Counted from the stretch's first letter, positions 16,024 through 25,839 are shown. The stretch is DNA of 41,893 nucleotides from Acidobacteriota bacterium (GCA_021813825.1 JAKAJI010000006.1:1-41893), one strand, 5' to 3'. Translations and numbers: made by a program. The notes: generated by a model from the sequence alone, not told the origin.

Positions 16024-18138
16024 TCACTTCGCTGCGAGCATAGGATTGCCCACAATGGCGAACTCACCCCGCGGGAAGGCAAACTTCCGGCCGGCTTCGT
16101 CAATTAGGTTCACCTGGCAGACATACCGCCCCGCCGGCAGGTCCTTCAGCGGAACCTCAAACCGCACTGGAACCACGGCGTCCCGCTGCGCCTCGTCGCG
16201 GCTCAAATGCGAGGCAGGAGTTTCGCTCACCTTTTCCCCATTGCGGTAGAAGGCCAGGCTCGCCGCCACGCTCACCATTGGCAGCGGGTCGCCGTTCGCC
16301 GTCTGCGGGTGCACCGGATCGTACAACTCCAGATAGGCGAACATCGTCTGGCCGTTGCGGAACACGCGTGTTACGTTCGGCACCAACTTCCGTCCCTGGC
16401 TGTCAATCAGCGGATCCTCCGCCAGAGCCTTCTTGCCGTTCTTGGCCGCCGCGATCTGCTGCTTCAGCGCCTGCCGCTGGTTGCTCAGGATCAGCGAACT
16501 CACCCTCAGAGCGCCGCCCGAGGTCAAGTCCGGCACGGTAAACGGCGCAGTGAAGGTGCCGATCTTCCCTTCGCCGTTCTCCCGCGCCACGAACTCGATG
16601 CGGTATTTGCCGGGACCCAGCGTGAAGCCGGTGTCGTACTGTATGTTGCTCCGCGTCACTTCGCCCACCGTGGCCGTGTCCAGTTTGAGTGGAATCTCGT
16701 CGCGCACGGCGGACATCGGCTTGCCCGCGGTGTCGCTCACCTGCGCGATGAAATCGAGCGCCGTTGCCTGGCGCGCTCCTTTTCCCCGAAACACGAGCGC
16801 CGAGCCCGGAATCTTCACCGAAACCGGAACGAAGTACTTCGCCTTCGCCAGCCGGAAGTAATCCACCTCAACTGCGATCGGCAGATCCGTCACCGGGTTC
16901 TTGCTCTCCATCGCCTGCTGCAGCAGCGCCTCTTTGTCCGCGCTGTTCATGCGGGCGAAGGTTGTTGATGCGTAATAGCCCTTGCGGTAATCGAGCCTGG
17001 CGTGAAGGCTCGCCAGACGCGGCGCCAGGCGCACCTCGATGCGCCGGTATCGCCCGTCCTCGGCCTTGTTCGTGCTCGAATAGCTCAACGTGTAATAGCT
17101 ATCGATGTCCTGCTGCACCTGCCGGATCCCGAGCGTGAGGTCGTTCGAGTCGAGCAGCGCCTTGCCGCCGGTGTCGGAGGCCAGCGTGAACAGCGTCTCC
17201 TGCTGGTTCTGAAAGCTGTCCTGCAGGGACTTCTGCCCCGCGCCGCTGTACAGTTTGTTGCCCACCGCTCCGGTTTGGCTGGCGTCGCCGCCCGGAGCAC
17301 TCGCCATCAGGCCGCGCGCGTCGATCGGATAAAACGCCACGTTGGCCCGAACCGCGGTGTTGATCGTCGCCTCAAGCTGGCTCTGGTTGTCGAGACCTGT
17401 CTTCTCCACGCCGCTCGAGATGTAAACCAGCGCCTTCTTCTGCGGGTACTCGGCGAGCGATCGCGCGGCATCCTGCAGCGCGGAAAGTTTCCGGTCGGTA
17501 TTGAAGATGTTGAACTCCGTCTCATCCGCCGTGAACATGCCGCTCTGGTCCTGAGAGTCCGCGCCGGTGTCGCCCATCGAAGCAAGCTCGCTCGAATCGC
17601 CGATGCGCAGCTTGTGGATCGACGTGATTAACGCTTCGCGGTCGGCGGTGAACGGCTGCACGGTGTCGAGGCTGCTCGCCAGCACTTCGATCGAAACCAG
17701 ATCTGACGTTGTCATCTGCGTATTCAGGAAGCGGATCGCCGCGTCCTCGGCGCGGAACTGCTCCGCCGGTTCCATCGAGGAGAAATCGAAGAACAAAATG
17801 ATCAGGCGGTGATCTCGCGCCTGCGTCACTTCGAGCTTCGGCTTGGGCGTCGAAGCCGGCGTGGGTGCGGGACGCGACTTCAGCGCCGGCGCCTCGATGG
17901 GTGGCAGTTTCTCGCCGGCCAGGTGCTGGAAATCACAACTCAGAATCTGCTGCGGTTTGCCGTCCTCAAGCAGGATGAAATCCTCGCGCGTCAGGTTCGC
18001 CACCGGCTTGCCGTCGCGGCCCACCACGTTCACATTCACGTTTACCAGCGTTGTGGTGGCATGAAACGACGCCTGCTGCGGCACGGCGGGCGCGGCGGCC
18101 AGCAGCAACGTAAGGGAAAGGGAGAGAACCTGCTTCAT
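16024..18138 (-). CDS. secreted VWA-domain protein (acidobacterial VWFA-related type), about 704 aa
   Basis: I start at the ATG at 18138, which gives a signal peptide (MKQVLSLSLTLLLAAAPAVPQQ). A small beta domain follows (VNVNVVGRDGKPVANLTREDFILLEDGKPQ), typical of the acidobacterial VWFA-related family. The von Willebrand A domain begins at RLIILFFDFSSME; its MIDAS reads DFSSM rather than DxSxS, so metal binding may be weak. Later segments include a QKKALVYISSGVE strand, the YTLSYSS region, and beta-rich repeats to the end. The gene starts 4 bp after the stop of the TonB-receptor gene, so the two form an operon. A partner or adhesive role at the cell surface is inferred. Confidence 0.88.
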   Translation of the reverse strand: MKQVLSLSLTLLLAAAPAVPQQASFHATTTLVNVNVNVVGRDGKPVANLTREDFILLEDGKPQQILSCDFQHLAGEKLPPIEAPALKSRPAPTPASTPKPKLEVTQARDHRLIILFFDFSSMEPAEQFRAEDAAIRFLNTQMTTSDLVSIEVLASSLDTVQPFTADREALITSIHKLRIGDSSELASMGDTGADSQDQSGMFTADETEFNIFNTDRKLSALQDAARSLAEYPQKKALVYISSGVEKTGLDNQSQLEATINTAVRANVAFYPIDARGLMASAPGGDASQTGAVGNKLYSGAGQKSLQDSFQNQQETLFTLASDTGGKALLDSNDLTLGIRQVQQDIDSYYTLSYSSTNKAEDGRYRRIEVRLAPRLASLHARLDYRKGYYASTTFARMNSADKEALLQQAMESKNPVTDLPIAVEVDYFRLAKAKYFVPVSVKIPGSALVFRGKGARQATALDFIAQVSDTAGKPMSAVRDEIPLKLDTATVGEVTRSNIQYDTGFTLGPGKYRIEFVARENGEGKIGTFTAPFTVPDLTSGGALRVSSLILSNQRQALKQQIAAAKNGKKALAEDPLIDSQGRKLVPNVTRVFRNGQTMFAYLELYDPVHPQTANGDPLPMVSVAASLAFYRNGEKVSETPASHLSRDEAQRDAVVPVRFEVPLKDLPAGRYVCQVNLIDEAGRKFAFPRGEFAIVGNPMLAAK

Positions 18139-18142
18139 GGCT

Positions 18143-21100
18143 TCAGAACCGGAACCGGAAGACGGCCACCACGGTTCGCATCGAGGCGGCCGCCGAAGGA
18201 AGCCCATAGTTAGTCGCGTTCACCACCGTGTACAGATTGGTGAAGCTGACCTGATTGAACACGTTGTTGGCCTGCAGCCGCAACTCGAGCCGCCGGCGCG
18301 ATTCGCCGAACTGAAAGGAGCGGCCGAAGTCGAGATTTACGGCAAACGTGTTTGGGCCGGGGATCGTGTTGCGGCCCGCGTTGCCGAATTCATTCGCCGG
18401 CGGGATGGTGAACGCGCCCAGGTTGAAGAACCCGGTGCTTGAGTAGATGCTCTCGCCCGTAGCCTCGGCCCGCCCGCTGCCCACGCCACCCGTCTGCGCC
18501 AGTTGCGCAGTATTGCCGAGCACGCGCGCGGTCAGCGGCAGGCCCGAGGCGGCGTTGATCGCCCCGCCAAGCTGCCATCCGCCCAGCAGACGGGCGGCGA
18601 AACCGTGTGGCGCAAAGCGCGAACCGTCGCGGCCCACCGGCGATGTGACCACCCAGTTCAAGTTGAGTAAGTGCCGCTGGTCGAAGCTCGACAAACCGCG
18701 CTCGGCCGCGATGTCGAGCCAATTCTGCGCCACGGTGTTGCCCACGCCACCGAAGGTCGATGAGTCGTCGATCGACTTCGAATACTGGTAATACGCGCTG
18801 AAGGAAAATCCGCGCCGGAAGCGCTGCGTGGCGCGAATGTGCAGCGCGTTGAAGCTGGAGTTGCCGGCCGACTGGTTGTAGGTGTAGCCGAGCGCGTTGC
18901 CGAGCAGCAGCCGCTCGGAAGCCGCGATGGATGGGCCCTGGTTGGGAACGGTCTGCACCGCAAGATCCGTGCCTTTCGTCCCAACATAGCCCACGTCGAC
19001 GAAGAATCCCTTGGGCAGTTCCTTCTGAATCGTGAAATTCCACGTCTGCGCGTACGGCGTGCGGAAGTTTTTGTCTACTGCGTAGGTGTTCGTCACTTTG
19101 CCTTCCGTCACGGGAAGAAAGCCGGTGGCGAGCGTGAGCGGGTCGGCGAGTGTGCTGAACGCGTTCGCCGATACCGCGAACGGCGGCTGCTGGTTCAACT
19201 GCGTGGCGAACGGAATGTAGGCCTGCCCGTTGTAGTAAATGCCATAGCCGGCGCGAATGATGGTGGACTGCTTGCCCCACGGGGTCTTCCATGCCAGGCC
19301 CACGCGCGGGCCGAAATTGTTGTAGTCCGGGTTGATCAGCCCCGAAGGAAACGCGCCCGTGTAGGGACCGATCGCTCCCGGCGTAACCGGAGCGACCGCG
19401 GTGAAGCCCGGCGCGATGTCCAGATTTACGATCCGGTTGTACTTTTCCGAATACGGCGAGAAGTATTCGTAGCGCAGACCGAGGTCGAGCGTGAGGTTCG
19501 CGTTGACCTTCCAGTCGTCCATGGCGAATCCGCTCCAGACATTTTCACGGAAATATGTCGTGGTGTCGCCGTACCGGATCGAGGCCGATTCCGGCATTCC
19601 GAACAGGAAATCCGCGAAGTCGAATCCCGTGCCGGGAATTGCATTGCCGCCGGCGCTGAAGGCGCTGGTGGCGAAGCCGGTGAAGTTCATCGTGCCGCGC
19701 CCGTTGATGTCGGTCAGATAGTTCAGGTCGTTGCGTGTGAACTGCACGCCGAGCGTCACGGTGTGCGGGCCGCTCGAATAAATGACGCTGTCGGAGCCGC
19801 CCTGGCTCTGGTTGCGTGTGAGCAGCGGGTTCGCATCGGAAAGCGCGCCGAAGTTGGTGAAGTTCAGCACCGGAGGGCCATAGTTCAGCGGATTCGTGGA
19901 CGTGCCCGCGATCCCGAGATCGGCCGCCACGTTGGCGCCGTTGGCGAAGAAGGGCGTGGTCTGGTTCGTGTTGCGGTTAAACGTCACCATCGCGTTGTTG
20001 ATCAGACGGGTGGAGATCGTTCGCGTCCAGGTCAGGTCGTTGCGGAAGCCCATGCCCAGCATCGGGTCCGTGTAGGCAAAGGGTTGAATCGTTGTCCCGT
20101 CGCGGTGCTGGTAGTTGATGTGGTAGGCGAGCCGGTCCTTTGAGGTGACGTTGCGCTGCACCCGCCCGTTGAAGTTGTCCGTGTTATTTGCCGCCGCGCC
20201 CTGTAACTCGTAGTTGTTCACCACGCCGGGTTGATTGGGCAGCGGAATGTATCCGAGTAGACCTTGGGCGATGGAACTGATCCGCGAAGCCGGAATCACG
20301 TTGCCCGGCAGCGGGGTGTGCGTGGTGGGATCGTAGATCTCGACCGGCAAACCTTGCGCCGCGCCCGCCGATTGCAGTGTTGCCGAGAAATTGCCCGCGC
20401 GCTCGGCGGCCGTGGGAACTGTTTCGACGTAGGCCACGGGGCTGCGCGCGCGCGTGCCGAAGTAGCTCACGAAGAAAAATGTCTTCGAGTCGTTCACAAT
20501 TTTCGGAATCGTCAGCGGGCCGCCGAGAACAAATCCGAAGCGCGACTGCGCGTAAGCAGGCTGCGCAATGTCCTGACCGGTAAAGGAGAACGGCTTGGCG
20601 TTTAGCGCCGAGTTCTGGAGTGTGGCAAATACCAGGCCGTGGACCTGCGTGGGTCGCCTGCGATTGCCGAACTGGCGCCGTCCGCCCGGAGGTCCGCCGC
20701 CACGCGGGCCTCCGAAACGTCCCCCTCCACCGAACCCCCCGCGTCCTCCGCCGAAACCACCGGGCCCTCCGCCGGGTCCGCCGAATCCGCCCGGTCCTCC
20801 GCTTGGTCCGCCGAATCCCGGCGCATTCGCCGCCCCAGGCGCGCCCGCCTCCATGCCCATACCCGGACCGAACGGCCCGCCCGGCCTAGGTCCAAAACCC
20901 GCGTCCGGAGTCGCATTGGCCTGCAGTCCAGGACTCAAGCTTCCCCCCACCAGGAACGCCTCGTTGCTGCTGGCGGGAACAGCGGCAGCGGGGGGCGCAG
21001 CCGCAGCCTCTTCGCTGGTCATCGCGGATTGGATCTGCGTGTCAAGCGAATTCGAGTTCTGGCTTGAGGCACGCTGCGAAAACGCCGCGATCCGCTTCAT

Positions 21101-21421
21101 GGTCTCCGACTCGGCCAGCTTCAGATCGAAGTTCCACTCGCGGCTCGAACTCGGCACGGCCACGTCGTGGTGCTGCGGCGCGAAGCCGAACATCGTTACC
21201 GTGATCGTCCAACCGCCCGGTGGAATATCGGCAAACGTGTAGCGTCCGTCCGGTCCCGTCACCGTCTTCCGTGTTTTGCCATCCTGAGTGGCCGTAACGG
21301 TCGCGCCGGGAATCGGCTGTCCGCCCGAGCGCACCACGCCGCTCTGCGCCCACGCGGAAACAGCGAGCGCCAGAGCGCCGCAGGCGAACCGGAGACACCG
21401 AAGTTCCACGCGCGATTCCAC
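18143..21421 (-). CDS. Oar-like TonB-dependent receptor family protein with Gly-rich segment, 1092 aa
   Basis: A signal peptide (ending near SAWAQ) is followed by a carboxypeptidase-regulatory-like beta domain (residues about 28-105: GQPIPGATVTATQDGKTRKTV, DGRYTFADIPPGGW). After an Ala/Ser-rich stretch comes a segment of about 75 residues dominated by Gly, Phe, Pro and Arg (repeats of GGPGGFGG, then RGG-type). The remaining 800 residues are the beta-barrel region (SRFGFVLGGPLTIPK, KTFFFVSYFGTR, then strands ending in VFRFRF, an outer-membrane C-terminal Phe). I do not see a recognisable TonB plug (no PLNGRNF-type region), which the Gly-rich segment seems to replace. It forms an operon with the VWA gene. 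The substrate is unknown. Confidence 0.9.
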   Translation of the reverse strand: MESRVELRCLRFACGALALAVSAWAQSGVVRSGGQPIPGATVTATQDGKTRKTVTGPDGRYTFADIPPGGWTITVTMFGFAPQHHDVAVPSSSREWNFDLKLAESETMKRIAAFSQRASSQNSNSLDTQIQSAMTSEEAAAAPPAAAVPASSNEAFLVGGSLSPGLQANATPDAGFGPRPGGPFGPGMGMEAGAPGAANAPGFGGPSGGPGGFGGPGGGPGGFGGGRGGFGGGGRFGGPRGGGPPGGRRQFGNRRRPTQVHGLVFATLQNSALNAKPFSFTGQDIAQPAYAQSRFGFVLGGPLTIPKIVNDSKTFFFVSYFGTRARSPVAYVETVPTAAERAGNFSATLQSAGAAQGLPVEIYDPTTHTPLPGNVIPASRISSIAQGLLGYIPLPNQPGVVNNYELQGAAANNTDNFNGRVQRNVTSKDRLAYHINYQHRDGTTIQPFAYTDPMLGMGFRNDLTWTRTISTRLINNAMVTFNRNTNQTTPFFANGANVAADLGIAGTSTNPLNYGPPVLNFTNFGALSDANPLLTRNQSQGGSDSVIYSSGPHTVTLGVQFTRNDLNYLTDINGRGTMNFTGFATSAFSAGGNAIPGTGFDFADFLFGMPESASIRYGDTTTYFRENVWSGFAMDDWKVNANLTLDLGLRYEYFSPYSEKYNRIVNLDIAPGFTAVAPVTPGAIGPYTGAFPSGLINPDYNNFGPRVGLAWKTPWGKQSTIIRAGYGIYYNGQAYIPFATQLNQQPPFAVSANAFSTLADPLTLATGFLPVTEGKVTNTYAVDKNFRTPYAQTWNFTIQKELPKGFFVDVGYVGTKGTDLAVQTVPNQGPSIAASERLLLGNALGYTYNQSAGNSSFNALHIRATQRFRRGFSFSAYYQYSKSIDDSSTFGGVGNTVAQNWLDIAAERGLSSFDQRHLLNLNWVVTSPVGRDGSRFAPHGFAARLLGGWQLGGAINAASGLPLTARVLGNTAQLAQTGGVGSGRAEATGESIYSSTGFFNLGAFTIPPANEFGNAGRNTIPGPNTFAVNLDFGRSFQFGESRRRLELRLQANNVFNQVSFTNLYTVVNATNYGLPSAAASMRTVVAVFRFRF

Positions 21422-21562
21422 TGCTACATAGTTTGTCGCCCAACCGCTGCCCGGAGTAACATCAGAGGCTGTAAAGTTTTGTCATTCTACGAATTGGACG
21501 GCTCGGGCGCGGTAACCTCAAACGCGCTAACGTCATCGTTTATCCGGAAGGAGAATACTCCC

Positions 21563-21934
21563 ATGAAGACCATGCGTCTCATATTCCTCGCGCTGCTGTG
21601 CGGCGTGATCGCGCTTGCCGCCGACGTGAACGGCAAGTGGAGCGCCGAAATGCCCGGCCGCGGCGGCAACTCGCGCCAGATGATCATGACGCTGAAGGCC
21701 GACGGTGCCACGCTCACCGGAACCGTCTCCGGCCCGCGCGGCGACACCGATATTCAGGACGGCAAGGTCGACGGCGACAACATTTCCTTCAGTGTCGTCC
21801 GCGAATTCAACGGCAACTCGTTCAAGCTGAACTACTCCGGCAAGGTGAACGGCGACGAGATTCACTTCACCGTGAGCCGCGAAGGCGGCAACGCCGCCGG
21901 CCGCGAATTCACCGCCAAGCGCATGAAGGAATAG
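21563..21934 (+). CDS. small secreted beta-rich protein of unknown function, 123 aa
   Basis: A GGAAGGAG ribosome site at 21545-21552 and the signal peptide (MKTMRLIFLALLCGVIALAA) fix the start at 21563; the frame is open further upstream but lacks these. The mature protein of about 100 residues has alternating beta-type motifs: GKWSAEMPG, MIMTLKADGATLTGTVSG, IQDGKVDGDNISFSV, LNYSGKVNGDEIHFTV. This suggests a small up-and-down barrel. I know similar short exported proteins in acidobacterial and planctomycetal genomes but no function. It is divergent from the receptor operon and upstream of uup. Confidence 0.78.
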   Translation: MKTMRLIFLALLCGVIALAADVNGKWSAEMPGRGGNSRQMIMTLKADGATLTGTVSGPRGDTDIQDGKVDGDNISFSVVREFNGNSFKLNYSGKVNGDEIHFTVSREGGNAAGREFTAKRMKE

Positions 21935-21987
21935 CAGCAAGGGCCGACGGGGCCGCCGCCGGTGCGCCGCTACAATAGTTTGAGCGC

Positions 21988-23799
21988 ATGTCTTTATTGC
22001 TCGGCTGCCAGGCACTCGGCAAATCCTTCGGCTCGCAACGTCTGTTCGAAGGCGTGTCGCTAACGATTTCCGACGGTGACCGCATCGGCCTCATCGGCCC
22101 GAACGGCTCCGGCAAGTCGACGCTCCTGCGGATTCTTGCCGGCGAACTCAGCGCCGACGAAGGCTCGGTCGTTCCCCGGAAAAACCTCCGGCTCGGCTAC
22201 GTCGCCCAGCAGGACAAGCTTCCCGAATCCGGCACCCTGCGCGACGCTCTCATTTCCGCCGCCGGCGATACGCACGAAACCGAAGCTGAGCGCGACGCCC
22301 GCATCCACGTCACCCTCGGCCGCGCCGGTTTCGCCGACCCCAGCCAGCCCGTCGCTGCTCTCTCCGGCGGCTGGTGCAAACGCCTCGCCATCGCGATGTC
22401 TCTGATTGGTGACCCCGAACTTCTGCTGCTCGACGAGCCGACCAACCATCTCGACATTGAAGGCGTGCTGTGGCTCGAAAAACTCCTCGCCGCCGCGCCG
22501 TTCACCTCCCTCGTCGTCACCCACGACCGCTACTTCCTCGAACGCTTCGCCACGCGCATCATCGAAATCCGCCGGTCGTATCCAGGCGGCACCCTCAGCG
22601 CCGAGGGCGATTACGGCGATTTTCTCCTCCGCCGTGACGAGTTTGAACAGGCGCAGGCCCAGCAGCGGCAGTCGCTCGAAAACCGGGTCCGCCGCGAAGT
22701 CGAGTGGCTGCGCCGCGGCGCCAAGGCGCGGACCACAAAATCGAAAGCCCGCATCAGCGCCGCTGGGCAAATGATCGAAGAACTCGAAGACCTCGCCTCG
22801 CGCAGCGTCACCCGCACCGCCGCCATCGATTTCACCGCCACCGGCCGCCGCACCAAGCGCCTGATCGAAGCCGAGGCGCTCACCGCAAAGGTGGATGGCG
22901 GCCTGCTCTTTGAAGGCGTCTCCTTGATGCTCTCGCCGGGCTCGCGGCTTGGCGTGCTCGGCCCAAACGGCTCCGGAAAAACCACGCTGCTGCGCATCCT
23001 CGAAGGCACGCGTCAGCCGGACTCCGGCGCGGTCCGCCGCGCCGAGGGCCTGCGCGTCCTTCACTTCGACCAGGACCGGGATACGCTCGATGAGTCGCTG
23101 CCGCTGCGCCGCGCGCTCGCCCCACACGGAGACAACGTTATTTTTCAAGGCCGCCCGGTCCATGTCGCCGGTTGGGCCGCGCGCTTTCTGTTCCGCAACG
23201 ACCAGCTTGACCTTCCCCTCGATCGCCTCTCCGGCGGCGAGCGCGCCCGGGTCCACATCGCGCGCCTGATGCTCGAAGAAGCCGACGTACTCCTGCTCGA
23301 TGAGCCGGCTAACGACCTCGACATCCCCACGCTCGAAGTCCTCGAAGACAACCTCGCCTCCTTCGCCGGCGCGGTGGTCCTCGTCACGCATGACCGCTAC
23401 CTGCTCGACCGCGTCAACGCCGTCATCCTCGGCCTCGATGGACGCGGCGGCTCGGGCATGTTCGCCAGTTGCGAGCAGTGGGAGCGCGAACGCTCGACGC
23501 TCTCCGCGCCCCGCCCGTCCCAGGCGCCCGAACCCGCGCGCAACGGGCGGAACAAAGAGTCCTCACCCACCCCAAAAAAGCTCTCCTACCTCGAACAGCG
23601 CGAATGGGAGCAGATGGAGACGCGCATTCTCGAAGCCGAACAACGTCTCCAAGCCGCCGAAGCCGAACTGCTCACCGTCGAGGGCAGCCACGACGCGCGC
23701 CGGATGCGCGAGCGGCACGAAAACTTCGAATCGGCGCGAAGCGCGGTCGACGCGCTTTACGCCCGTTGGGCCGAACTCGAGGCCAAGCTGACCAACTGA
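21988..23799 (+). CDS. uup: ABC-F ATPase, Uup type, 603 aa
   Basis: Two ATP-binding cassettes without membrane segments. Cassette 1 has Walker A GPNGSGKST near residue 40, signature LSGGW and Walker B LLLLDEPTNHLD. Cassette 2 has GPNGSGKTT, LSGGERAR and LLLLDEPANDLD. Between them lies the ABC-F linker (basic helical segment ending in KSKARISAAGQ). The C-terminus (about residues 530-603) is a coiled coil with SYLEQREWEQME, the form seen in Uup, which binds DNA or ribosomes. ABC-F proteins act on the ribosome, not in transport. The stop overlaps the start of the YihY gene (TGATG). Confidence 0.93.
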   Translation: MSLLLGCQALGKSFGSQRLFEGVSLTISDGDRIGLIGPNGSGKSTLLRILAGELSADEGSVVPRKNLRLGYVAQQDKLPESGTLRDALISAAGDTHETEAERDARIHVTLGRAGFADPSQPVAALSGGWCKRLAIAMSLIGDPELLLLDEPTNHLDIEGVLWLEKLLAAAPFTSLVVTHDRYFLERFATRIIEIRRSYPGGTLSAEGDYGDFLLRRDEFEQAQAQQRQSLENRVRREVEWLRRGAKARTTKSKARISAAGQMIEELEDLASRSVTRTAAIDFTATGRRTKRLIEAEALTAKVDGGLLFEGVSLMLSPGSRLGVLGPNGSGKTTLLRILEGTRQPDSGAVRRAEGLRVLHFDQDRDTLDESLPLRRALAPHGDNVIFQGRPVHVAGWAARFLFRNDQLDLPLDRLSGGERARVHIARLMLEEADVLLLDEPANDLDIPTLEVLEDNLASFAGAVVLVTHDRYLLDRVNAVILGLDGRGGSGMFASCEQWERERSTLSAPRPSQAPEPARNGRNKESSPTPKKLSYLEQREWEQMETRILEAEQRLQAAEAELLTVEGSHDARRMRERHENFESARSAVDALYARWAELEAKLTN

Positions 23800-24707
23800 T
23801 GGCCACCGCCAACCCGAGGCTCTACCTCTTCCAGCCGAGCACGGCCGCGCGCTTCTGGGGCCTGTTGCACCGTGCGCTGCAAGCCGCCTACGAGGACAAC
23901 TGCTTCGGCATCGCCAAAGGCGCCGCCTATTCCGCCCTGCTCTCGTTCTTCCCGGTGCTCACCTCGCTCGCTGCCATCCTGGCGCGCACCAAAGCCGAGG
24001 CGGTCGCCCGCGTCATCTCCCGCTTCCTGTTCGAGGCCGTGCCGCCAGGGTCCGAAGATCTGGTCCGCTACGTCTTCAGCGTCAAGGGCCAACGCCCCGT
24101 CGGCCTGCTCATCGGCGCAACCGCCGTGTCGTTGTGGGCCGCTTCCGGCGCCATGACCAGCCTCATGGAAGGCTTCCAGGCCGCCTACCGCCTCCCCACC
24201 GGCCGCCCGTTCCTCAAACAACGCTCCATGGCCATCGCGCTGGTTTTCGTCGCCGCTCTTCCCGCACTCGGGGCTTCCGCGCTCGTCCTGTTCGGCTCGC
24301 GGTTCGAGCGCGACTTCATGCAGGGCTTCGGCATGACGCCCGAAGGCATGGATCTCCGCCCCTGGCTGGTCCTGCTCGGACGCCTGCTTCGCCTCGGCGC
24401 CGCGTTCCTCACCATCGTCGGCGTGAACATGCTCTTTTACTACCTCGGCCCCAATCGCCCCATGCGCCTCCGCGGTCTCTGGCCTGGCGCGCTGCTCGCC
24501 ACCGTGCTGTGGTTCGTCGCTACTTTGGGCTTCGCCTGGTACGTTCGCAACATCGCTAACTACAACGTCATTTACGGTGGCATCGGCGCCTTAATCGCCT
24601 TGCTCACCTGGATGTACCTGCTGTCGGCGATCGCGCTCGTCGGCTGCGAGTTCAACGCCGAACGCGAACGCGCCGCCCTGCCGCCCGCTTCCCCGGCCGA
24701 AGCCTGA
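23799..24707 (+). CDS. YihY/BrkB-family inner-membrane protein, 302 aa
   Basis: The ATG at 23799 overlaps the uup stop (TGATG), so the pair is translationally coupled. The family hallmarks are present: FGIAKGAAYSALLSFFPVLTSLAAIL in the first membrane segment, then LIGATAVSLWAASGAMTSLMEGFQAAY, a third segment in IALVFVAALPALGASALVLF, then FYYLGPN and LWPGALLATVLWFVATLGF, and a final YGGIGALIALLTWMYLLSAIALVGCEFNAE. Six membrane helices are expected. The family was once annotated as RNase BN; its real function remains unsettled. The stop codon directly abuts the convergent btuF-like gene with no spacer. Confidence 0.93.
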   Translation: MATANPRLYLFQPSTAARFWGLLHRALQAAYEDNCFGIAKGAAYSALLSFFPVLTSLAAILARTKAEAVARVISRFLFEAVPPGSEDLVRYVFSVKGQRPVGLLIGATAVSLWAASGAMTSLMEGFQAAYRLPTGRPFLKQRSMAIALVFVAALPALGASALVLFGSRFERDFMQGFGMTPEGMDLRPWLVLLGRLLRLGAAFLTIVGVNMLFYYLGPNRPMRLRGLWPGALLATVLWFVATLGFAWYVRNIANYNVIYGGIGALIALLTWMYLLSAIALVGCEFNAERERAALPPASPAEA

Positions 24708-25622
24708 TCAAACCCACCGCTCCCAGGCCGCGCCGCGCATTTCCGGCGAGAACGCCCCCGGATGCAGGATCTCCGCCAGCACCCGCGCGCTCTCTACCAC
24801 CCGCGGACCCGGCCGGTGCAGGTACTGGTCGCCGTCGGCCAGATACACCTTCCCGTTGCGCACGGCGCTGAGTCCGGCCCACTCCGCGCGCTCCGTGAGC
24901 CAGTGCATCTCGGCCCGCGTCCGCTCGAGGCCATACCCGCACGGCGCCACCACGATCACCTCCGGGTCCGCCGCGGCCAGGTCCTTCCATTCGAGCCACG
25001 GCGAGTGCTGCCCCGCCACGCCGAACAGATTCCGCCCGCCAGCGATCTCCACCAGTTCCGGCGCCCAGTTGCCTGCCGCCATCAACGGTTCCGGCCACTC
25101 GATGCAGGCGACGGTTGGACGCTCCGCGTCCCGCACCTGCGCGGCGATCTTTTCCAGCCGTATCGTCAGCGAATCCACCACCGCTTCACCTCGATCGGGC
25201 ACGCCGCACGCCAGCGCCACGCTTCGCATGCCGTCCCAGATCCCGGCCAAACCGTCCGGCTCGAGCGCGATCACCTCCGGCCGCGAGGCCACCGTCCGCG
25301 ACAACGCCCCGCGCACGTCGTCCGCGCTCACCGCGCAGACCCGGCACTGCGTCTGCGTCACAATATGCGTCGGCGCCAATGCGTCGAGCACTTCGGGGAA
25401 AACCTCATAGAGCGATGCCGCCGAACGCAGCTTTTCCTTCACCTGCCGGTCGATCTCGCGGGAGTCGCCGCCGATGGGGAACGTCGGCCGTGTGCACACC
25501 GGCAGCCCGGCCACCTCCGGCGGGTAGTTGCACTCGTGCGATCGCCCCACCTGGAATTCGCCCAGACCCAGCGCATGCACGATCTCCGTCGCGCTCGCGA
25601 TCAGCGATACGATCCGCAACAT
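24708..25622 (-). CDS. cobalamin-binding protein, BtuF-like substrate-binding fold, 304 aa
   Basis: Matches the periplasmic-binding-protein fold of cobalamin/haem type: RIVSLIASATEIVHALGLG at the start, VGRSHECNYPPEV, the PTHIVTQTQCRVCAVS segment, then VACIEWPEPLMAAGNW and a C-terminal lobe with WLEWKDLAAADPEVIVVAPCGY. No signal peptide is visible, as in the cytosolic cobalamin-binding subfamily found as stand-alone genes in many phyla. No BtuCD transporter or B12 riboswitch is nearby. It is convergent with the YihY gene with no spacer. The family call is firm; the ligand is inferred from family. Confidence 0.87.
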   Translation of the reverse strand: MLRIVSLIASATEIVHALGLGEFQVGRSHECNYPPEVAGLPVCTRPTFPIGGDSREIDRQVKEKLRSAASLYEVFPEVLDALAPTHIVTQTQCRVCAVSADDVRGALSRTVASRPEVIALEPDGLAGIWDGMRSVALACGVPDRGEAVVDSLTIRLEKIAAQVRDAERPTVACIEWPEPLMAAGNWAPELVEIAGGRNLFGVAGQHSPWLEWKDLAAADPEVIVVAPCGYGLERTRAEMHWLTERAEWAGLSAVRNGKVYLADGDQYLHRPGPRVVESARVLAEILHPGAFSPEMRGAAWERWV

Positions 25623-25735
25623 CGCCTTATCGTAGCGGCTGGCGGGGTTGGCTGAAAACCACCACGCCGGCGCCAGGAATCCGCCAGAGTGCGCCGAAAT
25701 TTTGACGGCTCGGAGGGGACTCGGAAATTTTAGAG

Positions 25736-25839
25736 CTCAAGGAACCGGCCGGGTAGGTCTTCGGGGATATGCTTGGGGTTTCAGGGGTCTTGAGTTTACT
25801 TGTAGGGTCGTCGATAGCAGTGCGGCCTGGTTCCTTGAG
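25736..25839. repeat. inverted repeat CTCAAGGAACC...GGTTCCTTGAG
   Basis: CTCAAGGAACC followed by GGCC (25736-25750) is complementary to GGCC, one extra T, then GGTTCCTTGAG (25824-25839). The spacer is 73 bp. The arms pair at 15 positions with one bulge. Confidence 0.7.

Noticed and set aside
18839-20143. A long plus-strand open frame (434 codons) opposite the TonB-receptor gene
   Set aside because: It is antisense to a well-supported gene in GC-rich DNA, where such frames are common; its protein is Arg/Val/Gly-rich with no recognisable motif or ribosome site.
22060-23391. A 443-codon minus-strand frame opposite uup
   Set aside because: Mirror of a clear ABC-F gene whose motifs are all on the plus strand; the composition of the reverse frame is that of a shadow.
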